Source: an uncultured Clostridia bacterium (GTDB taxonomy: Bacteria > Bacillota > Clostridia > Christensenellales > Aristaeellaceae). Taken from it: a stretch of DNA of 64,000 bases. The translations under genes and the position numbers were made by a program. The notes under the pieces were generated by a model. That model searched no databases. It saw nothing but the letters and a program-made list of their open reading frames with translations, and was not told the DNA's origin. The stretch covers positions 41,303 to 105,302 of the forward strand of contig CAKULG010000011.1 of the NCBI GenBank assembly GCA_934667105.1, written 5' to 3'. This document shows, in pieces, positions 1 through 7,524 of the stretch; within the stretch, counting starts at the first letter, position 1, and each line of letters starts with the position of its first letter.

Positions 1-984
1 AAGATTCTGCACCTTCTTGGTCAGCTTTCGGGTGGAGGCGGTGAGGCTGAAGGAAATAAAGGCGATGAGCACCATGGTGGGCAGCAGAATATAAATCGCC
101 CGCAGCGTCATAGAGGAATAGATTCGTTTATTCATTTCCGCGTTTATGGCGCTGCTTTGGCTGATGTAAAAGCGCAGCCCCAGGGCTTTCGAATAGGTAT
201 AGAGCACCTGACGGCTTTCCTTTTCTCCAACCGTCGCCAGCGTCAGCTCGCCCGGGGCGAGAGCCTGGGGCCAGGCCCAATCCGCCCCCGGAGTTTGGAA
301 CAGGGGAGCGCCGTCCGAAAAGAGCACCTGGACGCTGACCGCCGGGTCGTCGATGATCTCGGTGATGCGCCCCAATTCCTCATACCGGTTGCATATTTCA
401 ATGTAGCCCAGCGGGTTGCCCTTGTAGAGGATTTTCTGGGCGATACCGTATACCTGCGCCGGGTGGCCGGGGGAGAGAGCGTCTTCGTAGGGGGCCAGAA
501 TAATGGCGCCGGCGTTGTCATCCGCGCGATCCAGCCAGCGCAGCTTTTCCACGGCGGTTTTCGCTTCCCGGTCCCCCGCGGCCATGCGCTGATCCTTATC
601 GGTATAGGAGGTAAGAAAAACGCCGTCCCTTGTGTAAAATGTCACCCGGTAAAACATATTTACCAGCGGGGATTGCAAAAGCTGCTGCGCCGCCGCCTTT
701 CTCGCCGCCAGGGCCATTTTCTGGTCGGCGCTGTCGTCCCGCACCATTTGGTTCAGCGCCGCCATGAAGCTGGTATTGTCCGTCAGCTCCTGGAGCGTTA
801 TTTTCATCATGCTGATATTCATTTCCAGTTCTCGCTGGATACTCTCGCTGGTATTGCGATAACGGGCTTCGAAAAACGAATCGGCCCCGTTGATGGAGGC
901 GGTGGCGGCATAGGAGGAAAGAATAAAAAGCGCCAGCAGCATCATGACGGAGAAAATCAGGATCATTTTTGCGTTTAATTTCAT
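1..984 (-). CDS. Sensor histidine kinase, N-terminal part (cut by window edge)
   Basis: The reading frame is open from an ATG at 984 to base 1 (328 codons), with a GGAGG ribosome site just upstream. The protein starts MKLNAKMILIFSVMMLLALF, a first membrane helix at about residues 7-27. An extracytoplasmic sensory region of about 260 residues follows, then a second helix at about 294-314 and a basic stretch (TASTRKLTKKVQNL) that looks like the start of a HAMP linker. This is the topology of YesM-type kinases that work with AraC-type response regulators. The kinase core lies outside the window, so the assignment rests on architecture only. It is divergent to the sugar-uptake genes on its right and could be the partner of the response regulator at 16554-18023. 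Confidence 0.75.
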   Translation of the reverse strand, partial: MKLNAKMILIFSVMMLLALFILSSYAATASINGADSFFEARYRNTSESIQRELEMNISMMKITLQELTDNTSFMAALNQMVRDDSADQKMALAARKAAAQQLLQSPLVNMFYRVTFYTRDGVFLTSYTDKDQRMAAGDREAKTAVEKLRWLDRADDNAGAIILAPYEDALSPGHPAQVYGIAQKILYKGNPLGYIEICNRYEELGRITEIIDDPAVSVQVLFSDGAPLFQTPGADWAWPQALAPGELTLATVGEKESRQVLYTYSKALGLRFYISQSSAINAEMNKRIYSSMTLRAIYILLPTMVLIAFISFSLTASTRKLTKKVQNL

Positions 985-1167
985 AAAAGCGCCTCCTCGG
1001 GTCAGGCGGCTTCACCGGGCTAGAGGGCTTGGAAAGCCGCGCGTTTTGTATACGCTTTGATTTTCGGCGCGGCGTCCTGCCGCCCTGAAAACATAGTACG
1101 AAGCCCCTTTCATTTATACCACATCGATACCCGAAATGCAAAGCGCAGGAAGGCGAAAGAAGAACGC

Positions 1168-1205
1168 TTGTGCAGGATATTCCTCTCGTTTGTGCAGGAT
1201 ATTCC
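1168..1205 (+). promoter_or_regulatory. Two perfect direct repeats, 22-bp spacing (probable AraC-type regulator site)
   Basis: The 16-mer TTGTGCAGGATATTCC occurs at 1168-1183 and again, unchanged, at 1190-1205. The 22-bp period places both copies on the same DNA face, as expected for a two-HTH AraC-family response regulator. A diverged pair with the same period lies in front of the paralogous gene at 20060, and a single strong copy lies at 18303-18316 near the response regulator gene. The role as operator is inferred. Confidence 0.65.
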
Positions 1206-1277
1206 AGGTTTTCCGGCGGATGCTGTATTTTTGCAATCCCCCGTTTTGAATCTTAACGTGTGCAGCGGCCCTTGACT

Positions 1278-1286
1278 TGCTACAAT
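1278..1286 (+). promoter_or_regulatory. Candidate extended -10 promoter element
   Basis: TGC followed by TACAAT lies about 55 bp upstream of the start codon at 1342. The nearby TTGACT at 1272 is only 3 bp away and cannot serve as its -35. A weaker activator-type alternative is TTTTCC at 1209 with TGCAAT at 1232 (17-bp spacer), starting just after the direct repeats. Which one is used cannot be decided by eye. Confidence 0.35.
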
Positions 1287-1341
1287 GAATATGCCAAAAG
1301 CGGGAGGAGAAGGAAGAGCCCGCAATAAAGGAGGAAATCGT

Positions 1342-2154
1342 ATGAAAAAAGTTATTGCGTTGATGCTGGCCATGGCGCTTGCGCTGGGGCTGTCCGCCTC
1401 CGCGCTGGCGTATGCCGACAAAAATCTGGAAGCGCCCAAGGCGAAGAATGTGGTTATCGACGGCGATCTGAGCGAATGGGACGCAGCCAAATGCCTGCGG
1501 ATTGACAGCCTGAGCCAGATCATCGACCAGATCGAGCACTGGGACGGAGAGGCGGATTGCTCCATGGAGGTTTACGCCATGTGGGATGAGGAAAACCTCT
1601 ACCTCGCCATGAAGATTCTGGACGATACGCCCCTGGTTTACCGGGAGGGCTTCCCGCTGGACGAGCTGGACGCCGTGATTTTCTTCCTTTCCACCGATCC
1701 GCAGGCGGATCCTCAGCGCACCGAATACGCCGCCACGGATTGGCGCATTGTGCAAAGCGCCTACGGCTATAAGGGCGAATATGAATTTTTCAATTATATT
1801 GACCGTGATATGATCGCGGACGCTCAGGGCTGGGAAACCCGGGGCGAATACGGCGACGAAGTGGTGTTCGACGATTACGAGGCGGCCATCGCCTCCATCG
1901 GCGGCGGCATTGTGTGGGAGAGCAAAATCCCCCTGCATAACCTGAGCAACGAAAACATCGCCCAGCTGGTTCCCCAGGCGGGCATGACCGTCGGCTTTGA
2001 TTTTTCCATCCTGGATGTGGATCTGCCCTGCCCCGGCATTCACAGCCTGCGGATGCAGTATTCCGCCCAGCTGGAGGGCCGCGACCGCAAGCCCGAGATG
2101 CACCCGGTGGATACCACCCCCAGCCTGTGGGCCACGCTGACCTTTGTGGATTAA
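1342..2154 (+). CDS. Secreted CBM9-like carbohydrate-binding protein
   Basis: A 270-aa protein with a type I signal peptide (MKKVIALMLAMALALGLSAS, probable cleavage near ALAYA). The mature part has the features of the family 9 carbohydrate-binding-like fold seen in many sugar-utilization loci: VIDGDLSEWD near the start, YAMWDEENLYLAMKILDDTP, and a closing PSLWATLTFVD. No catalytic motif is seen. The start follows AAAGGAGG at 1328-1335; a longer frame from 1285 has no such site. It is the first gene of a unit with the solute-binding protein and a GH3 enzyme. A paralog lies at 20060-20845. The likely job is to bind glycans outside the membrane; the ligand is unknown. Confidence 0.7.
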   Translation: MKKVIALMLAMALALGLSASALAYADKNLEAPKAKNVVIDGDLSEWDAAKCLRIDSLSQIIDQIEHWDGEADCSMEVYAMWDEENLYLAMKILDDTPLVYREGFPLDELDAVIFFLSTDPQADPQRTEYAATDWRIVQSAYGYKGEYEFFNYIDRDMIADAQGWETRGEYGDEVVFDDYEAAIASIGGGIVWESKIPLHNLSNENIAQLVPQAGMTVGFDFSILDVDLPCPGIHSLRMQYSAQLEGRDRKPEMHPVDTTPSLWATLTFVD

Positions 2155-2170
2155 AAAGGAGGCGCTGAGC

Positions 2171-3535
2171 ATGAAGCTGAAAAGACTTGCGGCGCTGCTG
2201 TTGGCCGGCCTGCTGACGGCCGCCTCCTTCAGCGCCCTGGCAGCCAAGAAAAATGAAAAAAAGAACGCCGACGATATGGATATTCCCGCTATTTTGCAAG
2301 CCGCTGATGAAAAGGGCACCGTAAACGTGTATCACTGGTGGACGGCGGGCGGCGAAAAGGACGCCATCGAAAGCGTTGTGAAGGGCTTCGCCGATACCTA
2401 CGGCAAGGTGAAGGCCAAATCCAACGCCATTCCCGGCGGCGCGGGCGGCGCGATGGTAATGAAGGTGAAGGTGCTGCAGCAGGCGGGGAAGAGCCCCGAA
2501 ACCTTCCAGGCCCATCCCGGCCAGGAAATCGAGCCCTATCTGAACAGCGGCATGCTGCTGAACCTGAACAAGCTGTGGGAATACGGCGGCCTGGATCAGC
2601 GCGCCCTGCCCGGCCTGGAAACGCTGTGCACCGCCTCGGACGGCAATAAATATATCGTGCCCATCGGGATTCACAAGACCAATGTAATTTTCTATAATAT
2701 TCATGTGTTTGAAAAATATGGCGTGACGATTCCCGATCACCAGAATATCACCTGGGACGAATTCTGGGCCATCTGCGACGAGCTTGCCGCCAAAATGCCC
2801 GACGGGGAATACCCCCTGGATCTGGGCGACCGCAAGGGCTGGCCTGCCTGCCAGGTGTTTGAAAACATTCTGATGGGCACTGATCCCAAGCTGTATCAGG
2901 ATTTCATTAACGGCGTTTATGATCTGGACGCCGTGACGGGCGTGCTTACCACCTACGCCAAGCTGATGGACTACGTGGCCCCCGATCATTCCAGCCGCGA
3001 TTGGTATGAGGCCAGCGGCCAAGTGGTGGCGGGAACCTACGCTATGCAGATCATGGGCGCGTGGATGCAGCCGCTGATGACCAGCATGGGCCAGGTGTAC
3101 GGCGAAGATTACGGCGTGTTCACTTTCCCGGGCACGGAAAATTGGTTCGGTATGTGCATCGACGGCTTTGTGGTCAGCAATGACAGCGCGGATGTGGAGG
3201 CGGGCCTCAAATGGGCTTATAACGTTTCCACCGCCCCGGTGCAGGCGGCCTTCTCCAGGCTGAAGGAAAGCATTTCGCCCTATAGCGACACCCCCGATGA
3301 AACCTATTGCCCCTTGACCCTGGCCTTTAAAAACGAGCTGACCAGCGAGAGCACCCGCGTGTACCCCAGCTTCACCCACGGCACCGCGCTGCCCTGGTCC
3401 GCTTCCACCAGCCTGCAAACCCAGATTCAGGAATTTTCCACCTCCAGCGATCACAACCCTGAATTTTTCGCCAAGAAGATTGTGGATATCATGAAGGAAT
3501 CCAGCGTGAAAGGAGATTGGAACCTTGTTGATTAA
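2171..3535 (+). CDS. ABC transporter solute-binding protein, family 1 (sugar)
   Basis: A 454-aa extracellular solute-binding protein of the CUT1 type. It should capture an oligosaccharide for the permeases at 5580 and 6611 and the ATPase at 9474. Family features include GTVNVYHWWTAGGEKDAIESV near residue 48, a KTNVIFYNIHVFEKYGV segment, and a C-terminal DIMKESS. ATG 2171 follows AAGGAGG at 2156-2162, 16 bp after the previous gene. The signal peptide ends SALAAKK and has no lipobox Cys, which is unusual for a binding protein of a Gram-positive cell. The 3' end overlaps the GH3 start at 3525. The sugar specificity cannot be read from the sequence. Confidence 0.88.
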   Translation: MKLKRLAALLLAGLLTAASFSALAAKKNEKKNADDMDIPAILQAADEKGTVNVYHWWTAGGEKDAIESVVKGFADTYGKVKAKSNAIPGGAGGAMVMKVKVLQQAGKSPETFQAHPGQEIEPYLNSGMLLNLNKLWEYGGLDQRALPGLETLCTASDGNKYIVPIGIHKTNVIFYNIHVFEKYGVTIPDHQNITWDEFWAICDELAAKMPDGEYPLDLGDRKGWPACQVFENILMGTDPKLYQDFINGVYDLDAVTGVLTTYAKLMDYVAPDHSSRDWYEASGQVVAGTYAMQIMGAWMQPLMTSMGQVYGEDYGVFTFPGTENWFGMCIDGFVVSNDSADVEAGLKWAYNVSTAPVQAAFSRLKESISPYSDTPDETYCPLTLAFKNELTSESTRVYPSFTHGTALPWSASTSLQTQIQEFSTSSDHNPEFFAKKIVDIMKESSVKGDWNLVD

Positions 3536-5507
3536 GCGTTTTATGAAGCGCGGCGCGGCTCTTTTAACCGCGCTGGCGTTGGCCGGTGGCCTGGCGACGG
3601 GCGCGGGGGCCGAGGAAGCAAAAAAAGAGCAGCCCGTTCTGAACCCTCGTGTGAAGCAGATCCTTGAGGCGGACGGCTATCAATTTATCGATCTGAACGG
3701 AAACGGCGCGCTGGACGCTTATGAGGATTGGCGGCTGGACGCGGATACCCGCGCCGCCGACCTGGTGAGCCAGATGACGGTGCGCGAGAAGATCGCCCAG
3801 ATGCAGCATCCCACCTATCTGCCCCGTTCGGACGGAAAAATTGCGCCGTATCTAAAAAAATACTGCGCTGACTATGGCATCGGCATGCTGCTCATCCGCG
3901 AGTTGAACAGCGTGCAAACCGCCGCCGAAACCATGAACACCGTGCAGGAGTACGCCGAAGGCAGCCGCCTGGGCGTGCCCGTGCTGGTATCAATGGATTC
4001 GGTGCACGGCCTGTCCTACGTTTCCGGCGCCACCGTCACCGGGCATAACCTGGCCCTGGCCGCCACCCGGGACGAAGCGCTTGTTACCCGGCTGGCGGAA
4101 ATCGCCCGGGACGAGCATATCGCCATCGGCGTGCGCATGACGCTGTCCCCCGAATCCGATATTGCCTCCGAGCCCCGGTGGGGCCGCGTGATGGAAACCT
4201 TCGGCGAGGATCCCGATTTGGTAACGCAGATGGTGCGCGCCCAGATCGTCGCCTTCCAGAACGGCGAAGACGGCCTGAATCCCCAGGGCATTGTGGCCTG
4301 CATTAAGCATTTCCCCGGCGCGGGCCCCCAGATGGACGGCAAGGATACCTCGCCCATCGTTTCCGATGAAGAAACACTGCAAATTCACCTGAAGCCCTAT
4401 TACGCGGCCATCGAGGTGAACGTAGGCAGTGTGATGCCCTACTATTCCGTGCCTCTGGCCCTGGATATGGAAAACAGCGCCATCGGCTCCAAGGCGGCGC
4501 TGCAGGATCTGCTGCGGGAGCAGATGGGCTTTGAGGGCATCATCCAAACCGACTGGGGCATGATCTGGGCCATTCAGGAGGGCCTGGGCACCATGACCGG
4601 CGAGGAGGTTTCCGACGAGGAGGCCATCATCATCGGCGTTACCCAGAGCCGCGTGGACGGCATTGGCGGCGAATCCATCCGCCTGATCGACCAGATGGAG
4701 GAAATGACTGCGGAAGGCAAGATTGACGAAGCCATCCTGACCGCCGCCGCCACCCGTATCGTGAAGGCCAAGTTCCAGCTGGGCGTGTTTGAAAATCCCT
4801 ATTGCGATGTGGATTACGCCGTTTCCTTCGTGGGCAACGAGGAGCACACCAAGGTGAACCTGGAGGCCGCCGAAAAGGCCATGACGCTGCTGAAAAACGA
4901 CGGCGCGCTGCCGCTGACCGCCAATGCGGGGCAGAAGATTCTGGTGTGCGGCCCCCGCGCCGGGGATATGATGAGCCTGGTGGGCGGCTGGTCCTCCGAG
5001 CAGGAAGGGCTGACCATCGCCGCAGCCGTGGCGCAGTACGCCGGGGAAAAGGATGACGTTACCTATATCGCCGACGATGTGGCCGCCATTGCCGACGCGG
5101 CCAAGGACGCGGACGTGGTGATCGTTTCCGTGGGCGAGCCCAGCTATCAGCACGATCCGCCCTGGAGCTATGACACCCTGGAAATCACCGCCTCCCAGCA
5201 GGAAATTCTGGAGGCCGTGAAGGCCAACGCTAAGGGCCAGATCATTACCGTCGTTACCGGCGGCCGCCCCTACATCCTGACCTGGTGCGATGAAAACACC
5301 AACGCCATCCTGGAAGCCTATTATCCCGGCCAGCAGGGCGGCATCGCCATCGCGGAAACGCTGTTCGGCCTGAACAATCCCACCGGCAAAACGCCCATGC
5401 AGTTCCCCCGGGATATGGATTCCGTCAACGATCAATCGGGCGACGTATCCTTTGACCTGGAGAATCCCCTGTATGATTACGGCTGGGGCCTGAGCTACGA
5501 TAAGTGA
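3525..5507 (+). CDS. Secreted glycoside hydrolase family 3 (beta-glucosidase-like)
   Basis: A 660-aa secreted GH3 enzyme. A TTG start at 3525 is preferred because AGGAGA lies at 3511-3516; the frame overlaps the preceding stop by 11 nt. After the signal peptide comes the calcium-loop-like motif DLNGNGALDAYEDWR (about residues 57-71), then the (beta/alpha)8 domain with IKHFPGAG and the nucleophile Asp343 in IIQTDWG. The C-terminal GH3_C sandwich includes TLLKNDGALPL and ends YDYGWGLSYDK. GH3 enzymes release beta-linked sugars from oligosaccharide ends by a retaining mechanism. Clustering with CUT1 genes suggests it trims a transported glycan. A strong terminator follows at 5517. Confidence 0.9.
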   Translation: MLIKRFMKRGAALLTALALAGGLATGAGAEEAKKEQPVLNPRVKQILEADGYQFIDLNGNGALDAYEDWRLDADTRAADLVSQMTVREKIAQMQHPTYLPRSDGKIAPYLKKYCADYGIGMLLIRELNSVQTAAETMNTVQEYAEGSRLGVPVLVSMDSVHGLSYVSGATVTGHNLALAATRDEALVTRLAEIARDEHIAIGVRMTLSPESDIASEPRWGRVMETFGEDPDLVTQMVRAQIVAFQNGEDGLNPQGIVACIKHFPGAGPQMDGKDTSPIVSDEETLQIHLKPYYAAIEVNVGSVMPYYSVPLALDMENSAIGSKAALQDLLREQMGFEGIIQTDWGMIWAIQEGLGTMTGEEVSDEEAIIIGVTQSRVDGIGGESIRLIDQMEEMTAEGKIDEAILTAAATRIVKAKFQLGVFENPYCDVDYAVSFVGNEEHTKVNLEAAEKAMTLLKNDGALPLTANAGQKILVCGPRAGDMMSLVGGWSSEQEGLTIAAAVAQYAGEKDDVTYIADDVAAIADAAKDADVVIVSVGEPSYQHDPPWSYDTLEITASQQEILEAVKANAKGQIITVVTGGRPYILTWCDENTNAILEAYYPGQQGGIAIAETLFGLNNPTGKTPMQFPRDMDSVNDQSGDVSFDLENPLYDYGWGLSYDK

Positions 5508-5516
5508 TAGGCAGGA

Positions 5517-5552
5517 GACGGGACGGGCATTTTCCTGCCCGTTCCGTCTTTT
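5517..5552 (+). terminator. Rho-independent terminator after the first GH3 gene
   Basis: A 13-bp stem (5517-5529 with 5536-5548, one G-U pair) with a 6-nt loop is followed by TTTT. It separates the CBM9/SBP/GH3 unit from the permease unit, so the two halves of the transporter are probably made at different levels. Confidence 0.85.
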
Positions 5553-5579
5553 CCGAAACGCAGAATGGAGGGACTGCCT

Positions 5580-6611
5580 ATGTTTCAGGATTTTGTCGAT
5601 AACCTGTACGCCATGACCTTTGAAGATCACGGCGGCTTCTGGACGATCTGCGGCGCGCTGCTGGCGGTGATCGTGGCGTATCAGCTGCTGCTTCGCTTTG
5701 CGCCCAAGGCGGTGGCGCCGGTGCATAGCTTTCTTAAAAAGCATCCGCTGATCTGGATCTGCATCCCCGCCGCACTGCTGATTTACTTTGTGTATGTTTC
5801 CCTGGGCTGGAATCTGTGGGTGTCCGTTTCCGATTGGGAGGCGGGGGAATTGGAGGCCAGCTATGGCTTCGGCGGCTTTGGCAATTATGTGAAGATGTTC
5901 AACAGCTCCAATTTCTGGCCCGCGCTGAAAAACACGCTGCTTCTGTTCTGCCTCATTCCCCTGTGTCTGCTGCTGGGCCTGGGCCTGGCGCTGATTATGG
6001 ATCAGGGCCTTCGGGGAACGGCGGTGTTCCGGACGCTGATTTTGCTGCCCTTTGCGCTGTCCTTCGTGGTGACGGGCACCGTGTGGGCGTATATGTATCG
6101 CCCCACCGGCGGCGTGCTCAACAGCTTTCTGGGTATGCTGGGGGTGGATGTATCCGCCGCCATGAAAAACGGCAGCCTCATGTGGGCTTCCAGCAATAAA
6201 ACCATCATGCTTTCCATCATTATCGCCATGGTGTGGCAGTTTTCCGGCTATGTGGCGGTGATTTTCCTGGCCGCCATCAAGAATGTGCCGGTGAACGTGG
6301 TCAACGCCGCCAAGCTGGACGGCGCGTATATGCCCCGCATTTACTGGCGGCTGATTATTCCTCAGCTCAAGGGCGCTATGGGCAGCTGTATCACCATCCT
6401 GGCCATGTACGCGCTGCGCTCCTTCGATTTTATCGTTTCTCTGGTGGGCTACACCACCTCCTCCGCCTGGACGCTGCCCATCTGGATGTATAACGAAGCC
6501 TTCCAGAGCAACAATTTCGCTTACTCCGCGGCCATCAGCTGCTTCCTGCTGGCGCTGGTGCTGGTGCTGATTCTGCCGCTGACCTATTGGACGAACAGGA
6601 GGAAAGCCTGA
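5580..6611 (+). CDS. ABC transporter permease, CUT1 (MalF/UgpA type)
   Basis: A 343-aa integral membrane protein, one of the two permeases of the sugar importer. The ATG at 5580 is preferred over the in-frame ATG at 5565, because GGAGGG at 5567-5572 fits the former. An N-terminal hydrophobic segment (about residues 17-38) and five or six further helices are visible. The ATPase-docking EAA loop reads NAAKLDGAYMPRIYWRLIIP. The stop overlaps the next ATG (TGATG), indicating translational coupling with the second permease. Confidence 0.9.
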   Translation: MFQDFVDNLYAMTFEDHGGFWTICGALLAVIVAYQLLLRFAPKAVAPVHSFLKKHPLIWICIPAALLIYFVYVSLGWNLWVSVSDWEAGELEASYGFGGFGNYVKMFNSSNFWPALKNTLLLFCLIPLCLLLGLGLALIMDQGLRGTAVFRTLILLPFALSFVVTGTVWAYMYRPTGGVLNSFLGMLGVDVSAAMKNGSLMWASSNKTIMLSIIIAMVWQFSGYVAVIFLAAIKNVPVNVVNAAKLDGAYMPRIYWRLIIPQLKGAMGSCITILAMYALRSFDFIVSLVGYTTSSAWTLPIWMYNEAFQSNNFAYSAAISCFLLALVLVLILPLTYWTNRRKA

Positions 6612-7504
6612 TGCAAAGCAACCTGAGCATTGAACGCAGCAAGACGGGCCAGCAGGCGCAAACCGTTCGTGTGAAGCCCCGCTGGCATATGACGGTGCTG
6701 CATATCGTGTATTACCTCATTATGGCGGCCTTCCTGATTTTCTACATGCTGCCCTTCTGGGGCACGGTGATGACCAGCTTCAAAACCAATAGCGAGGTGA
6801 TGACCTCCACCCCCATCACGCCGCCCGCAGCCTGGACGCTGGAGGGCTACGCCAGCGCCATGGAGGAGCTGGGCATGCCGCTGATGACCTCCCTGGTAGT
6901 GACGATTTTTGGCGCGGCGGGGTCGGTATTTCTGGGGTCCATCTGCGCCTACGCCCTGAGCAAATGGAAATTCAGGCTGAACAACGTGTTCTTCATCGCC
7001 TTGGTGGCCGCCACCTATCTGCCCTTCCAGGCCATCCTGATTCCCCTTTTGCAAACCATTAACACCCTGGATCTGTATGATAACGTGTGGGGCCTGGTGC
7101 TGGTGCATTCCGTGTTCGGCATGCCCATGTGTACGGTGATGATGCGGGGCTATTACGCCGACGTGCCCGACGCGCTGATTCGTCAGGCCATGATCGACGG
7201 CAACGGCATGTGGCAGATCTATCGCAAAATCGTTGTGCCCAACACCATGATCGCCACCATCACCACCTTCGTGTTCCAATGCACCTCCATCTGGAATGAA
7301 ATGCTCTTTGCCCTGGTGCTGGGCGGTTACGATTCCAAGCCCGCCACGATCGCCCTCAACGAACTGGCGGGCACCATGGCCGCCGAATTCAACGTGCAGA
7401 TGGCGGGCTCATTGATTCTGGCGCTGCCAGTGTTGGCGCTGTATATCTTCATGGGCAAATATTTGATCAGCGGCCAGATGAGCGGCGCAGTGACCGCCTC
7501 GTAA
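6611..7504 (+). CDS. ABC transporter permease, CUT1 (MalG/UgpE type)
   Basis: A 297-aa partner permease with six predicted helices and a soluble N-terminal tail of about 33 residues. The EAA loop reads IRQAMIDGNGMWQIYRKIVV. ATG 6611 is placed by AGGAGG at 6598-6603 and overlaps the preceding stop by one base; a TTG at 6587 would lie upstream of that site. With the permease at 5580 it forms the membrane channel. The ATPase is encoded two genes downstream, after a GH3 gene placed inside the operon. Confidence 0.9.
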   Translation: MQSNLSIERSKTGQQAQTVRVKPRWHMTVLHIVYYLIMAAFLIFYMLPFWGTVMTSFKTNSEVMTSTPITPPAAWTLEGYASAMEELGMPLMTSLVVTIFGAAGSVFLGSICAYALSKWKFRLNNVFFIALVAATYLPFQAILIPLLQTINTLDLYDNVWGLVLVHSVFGMPMCTVMMRGYYADVPDALIRQAMIDGNGMWQIYRKIVVPNTMIATITTFVFQCTSIWNEMLFALVLGGYDSKPATIALNELAGTMAAEFNVQMAGSLILALPVLALYIFMGKYLISGQMSGAVTAS

Positions 7505-7524
7505 GGCTGAAAGGAGAAAACGCA

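Larger units (their letters stand above)
985..1341. other. Divergent intergenic region with regulatory signals
   Basis: This 357-bp gap separates the minus-strand kinase from the plus-strand sugar-uptake operon. It holds the paired 22-bp-spaced direct repeats at 1168-1205 and a candidate extended -10 element near 1278-1286. I see no convincing small ORF or RNA gene in it. Confidence 0.6.

Noticed and set aside
1272..1286. TTGACT followed by TACAAT as a -35/-10 pair
   Set aside because: The two hexamers are only 3 bp apart, so they cannot form one promoter. TACAAT may still act as an extended -10.
3990..5744. A 584-codon open frame on the minus strand opposite the first GH3 gene (and similar long antisense frames at 21355-23811, 36034-37497 and 53182-55239)
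   Set aside because: In GC-rich genes the opposite strand often stays open. The translations are rich in His, Gly and Gln, have no ribosome site or known motif, and lie over genes with clear catalytic motifs.
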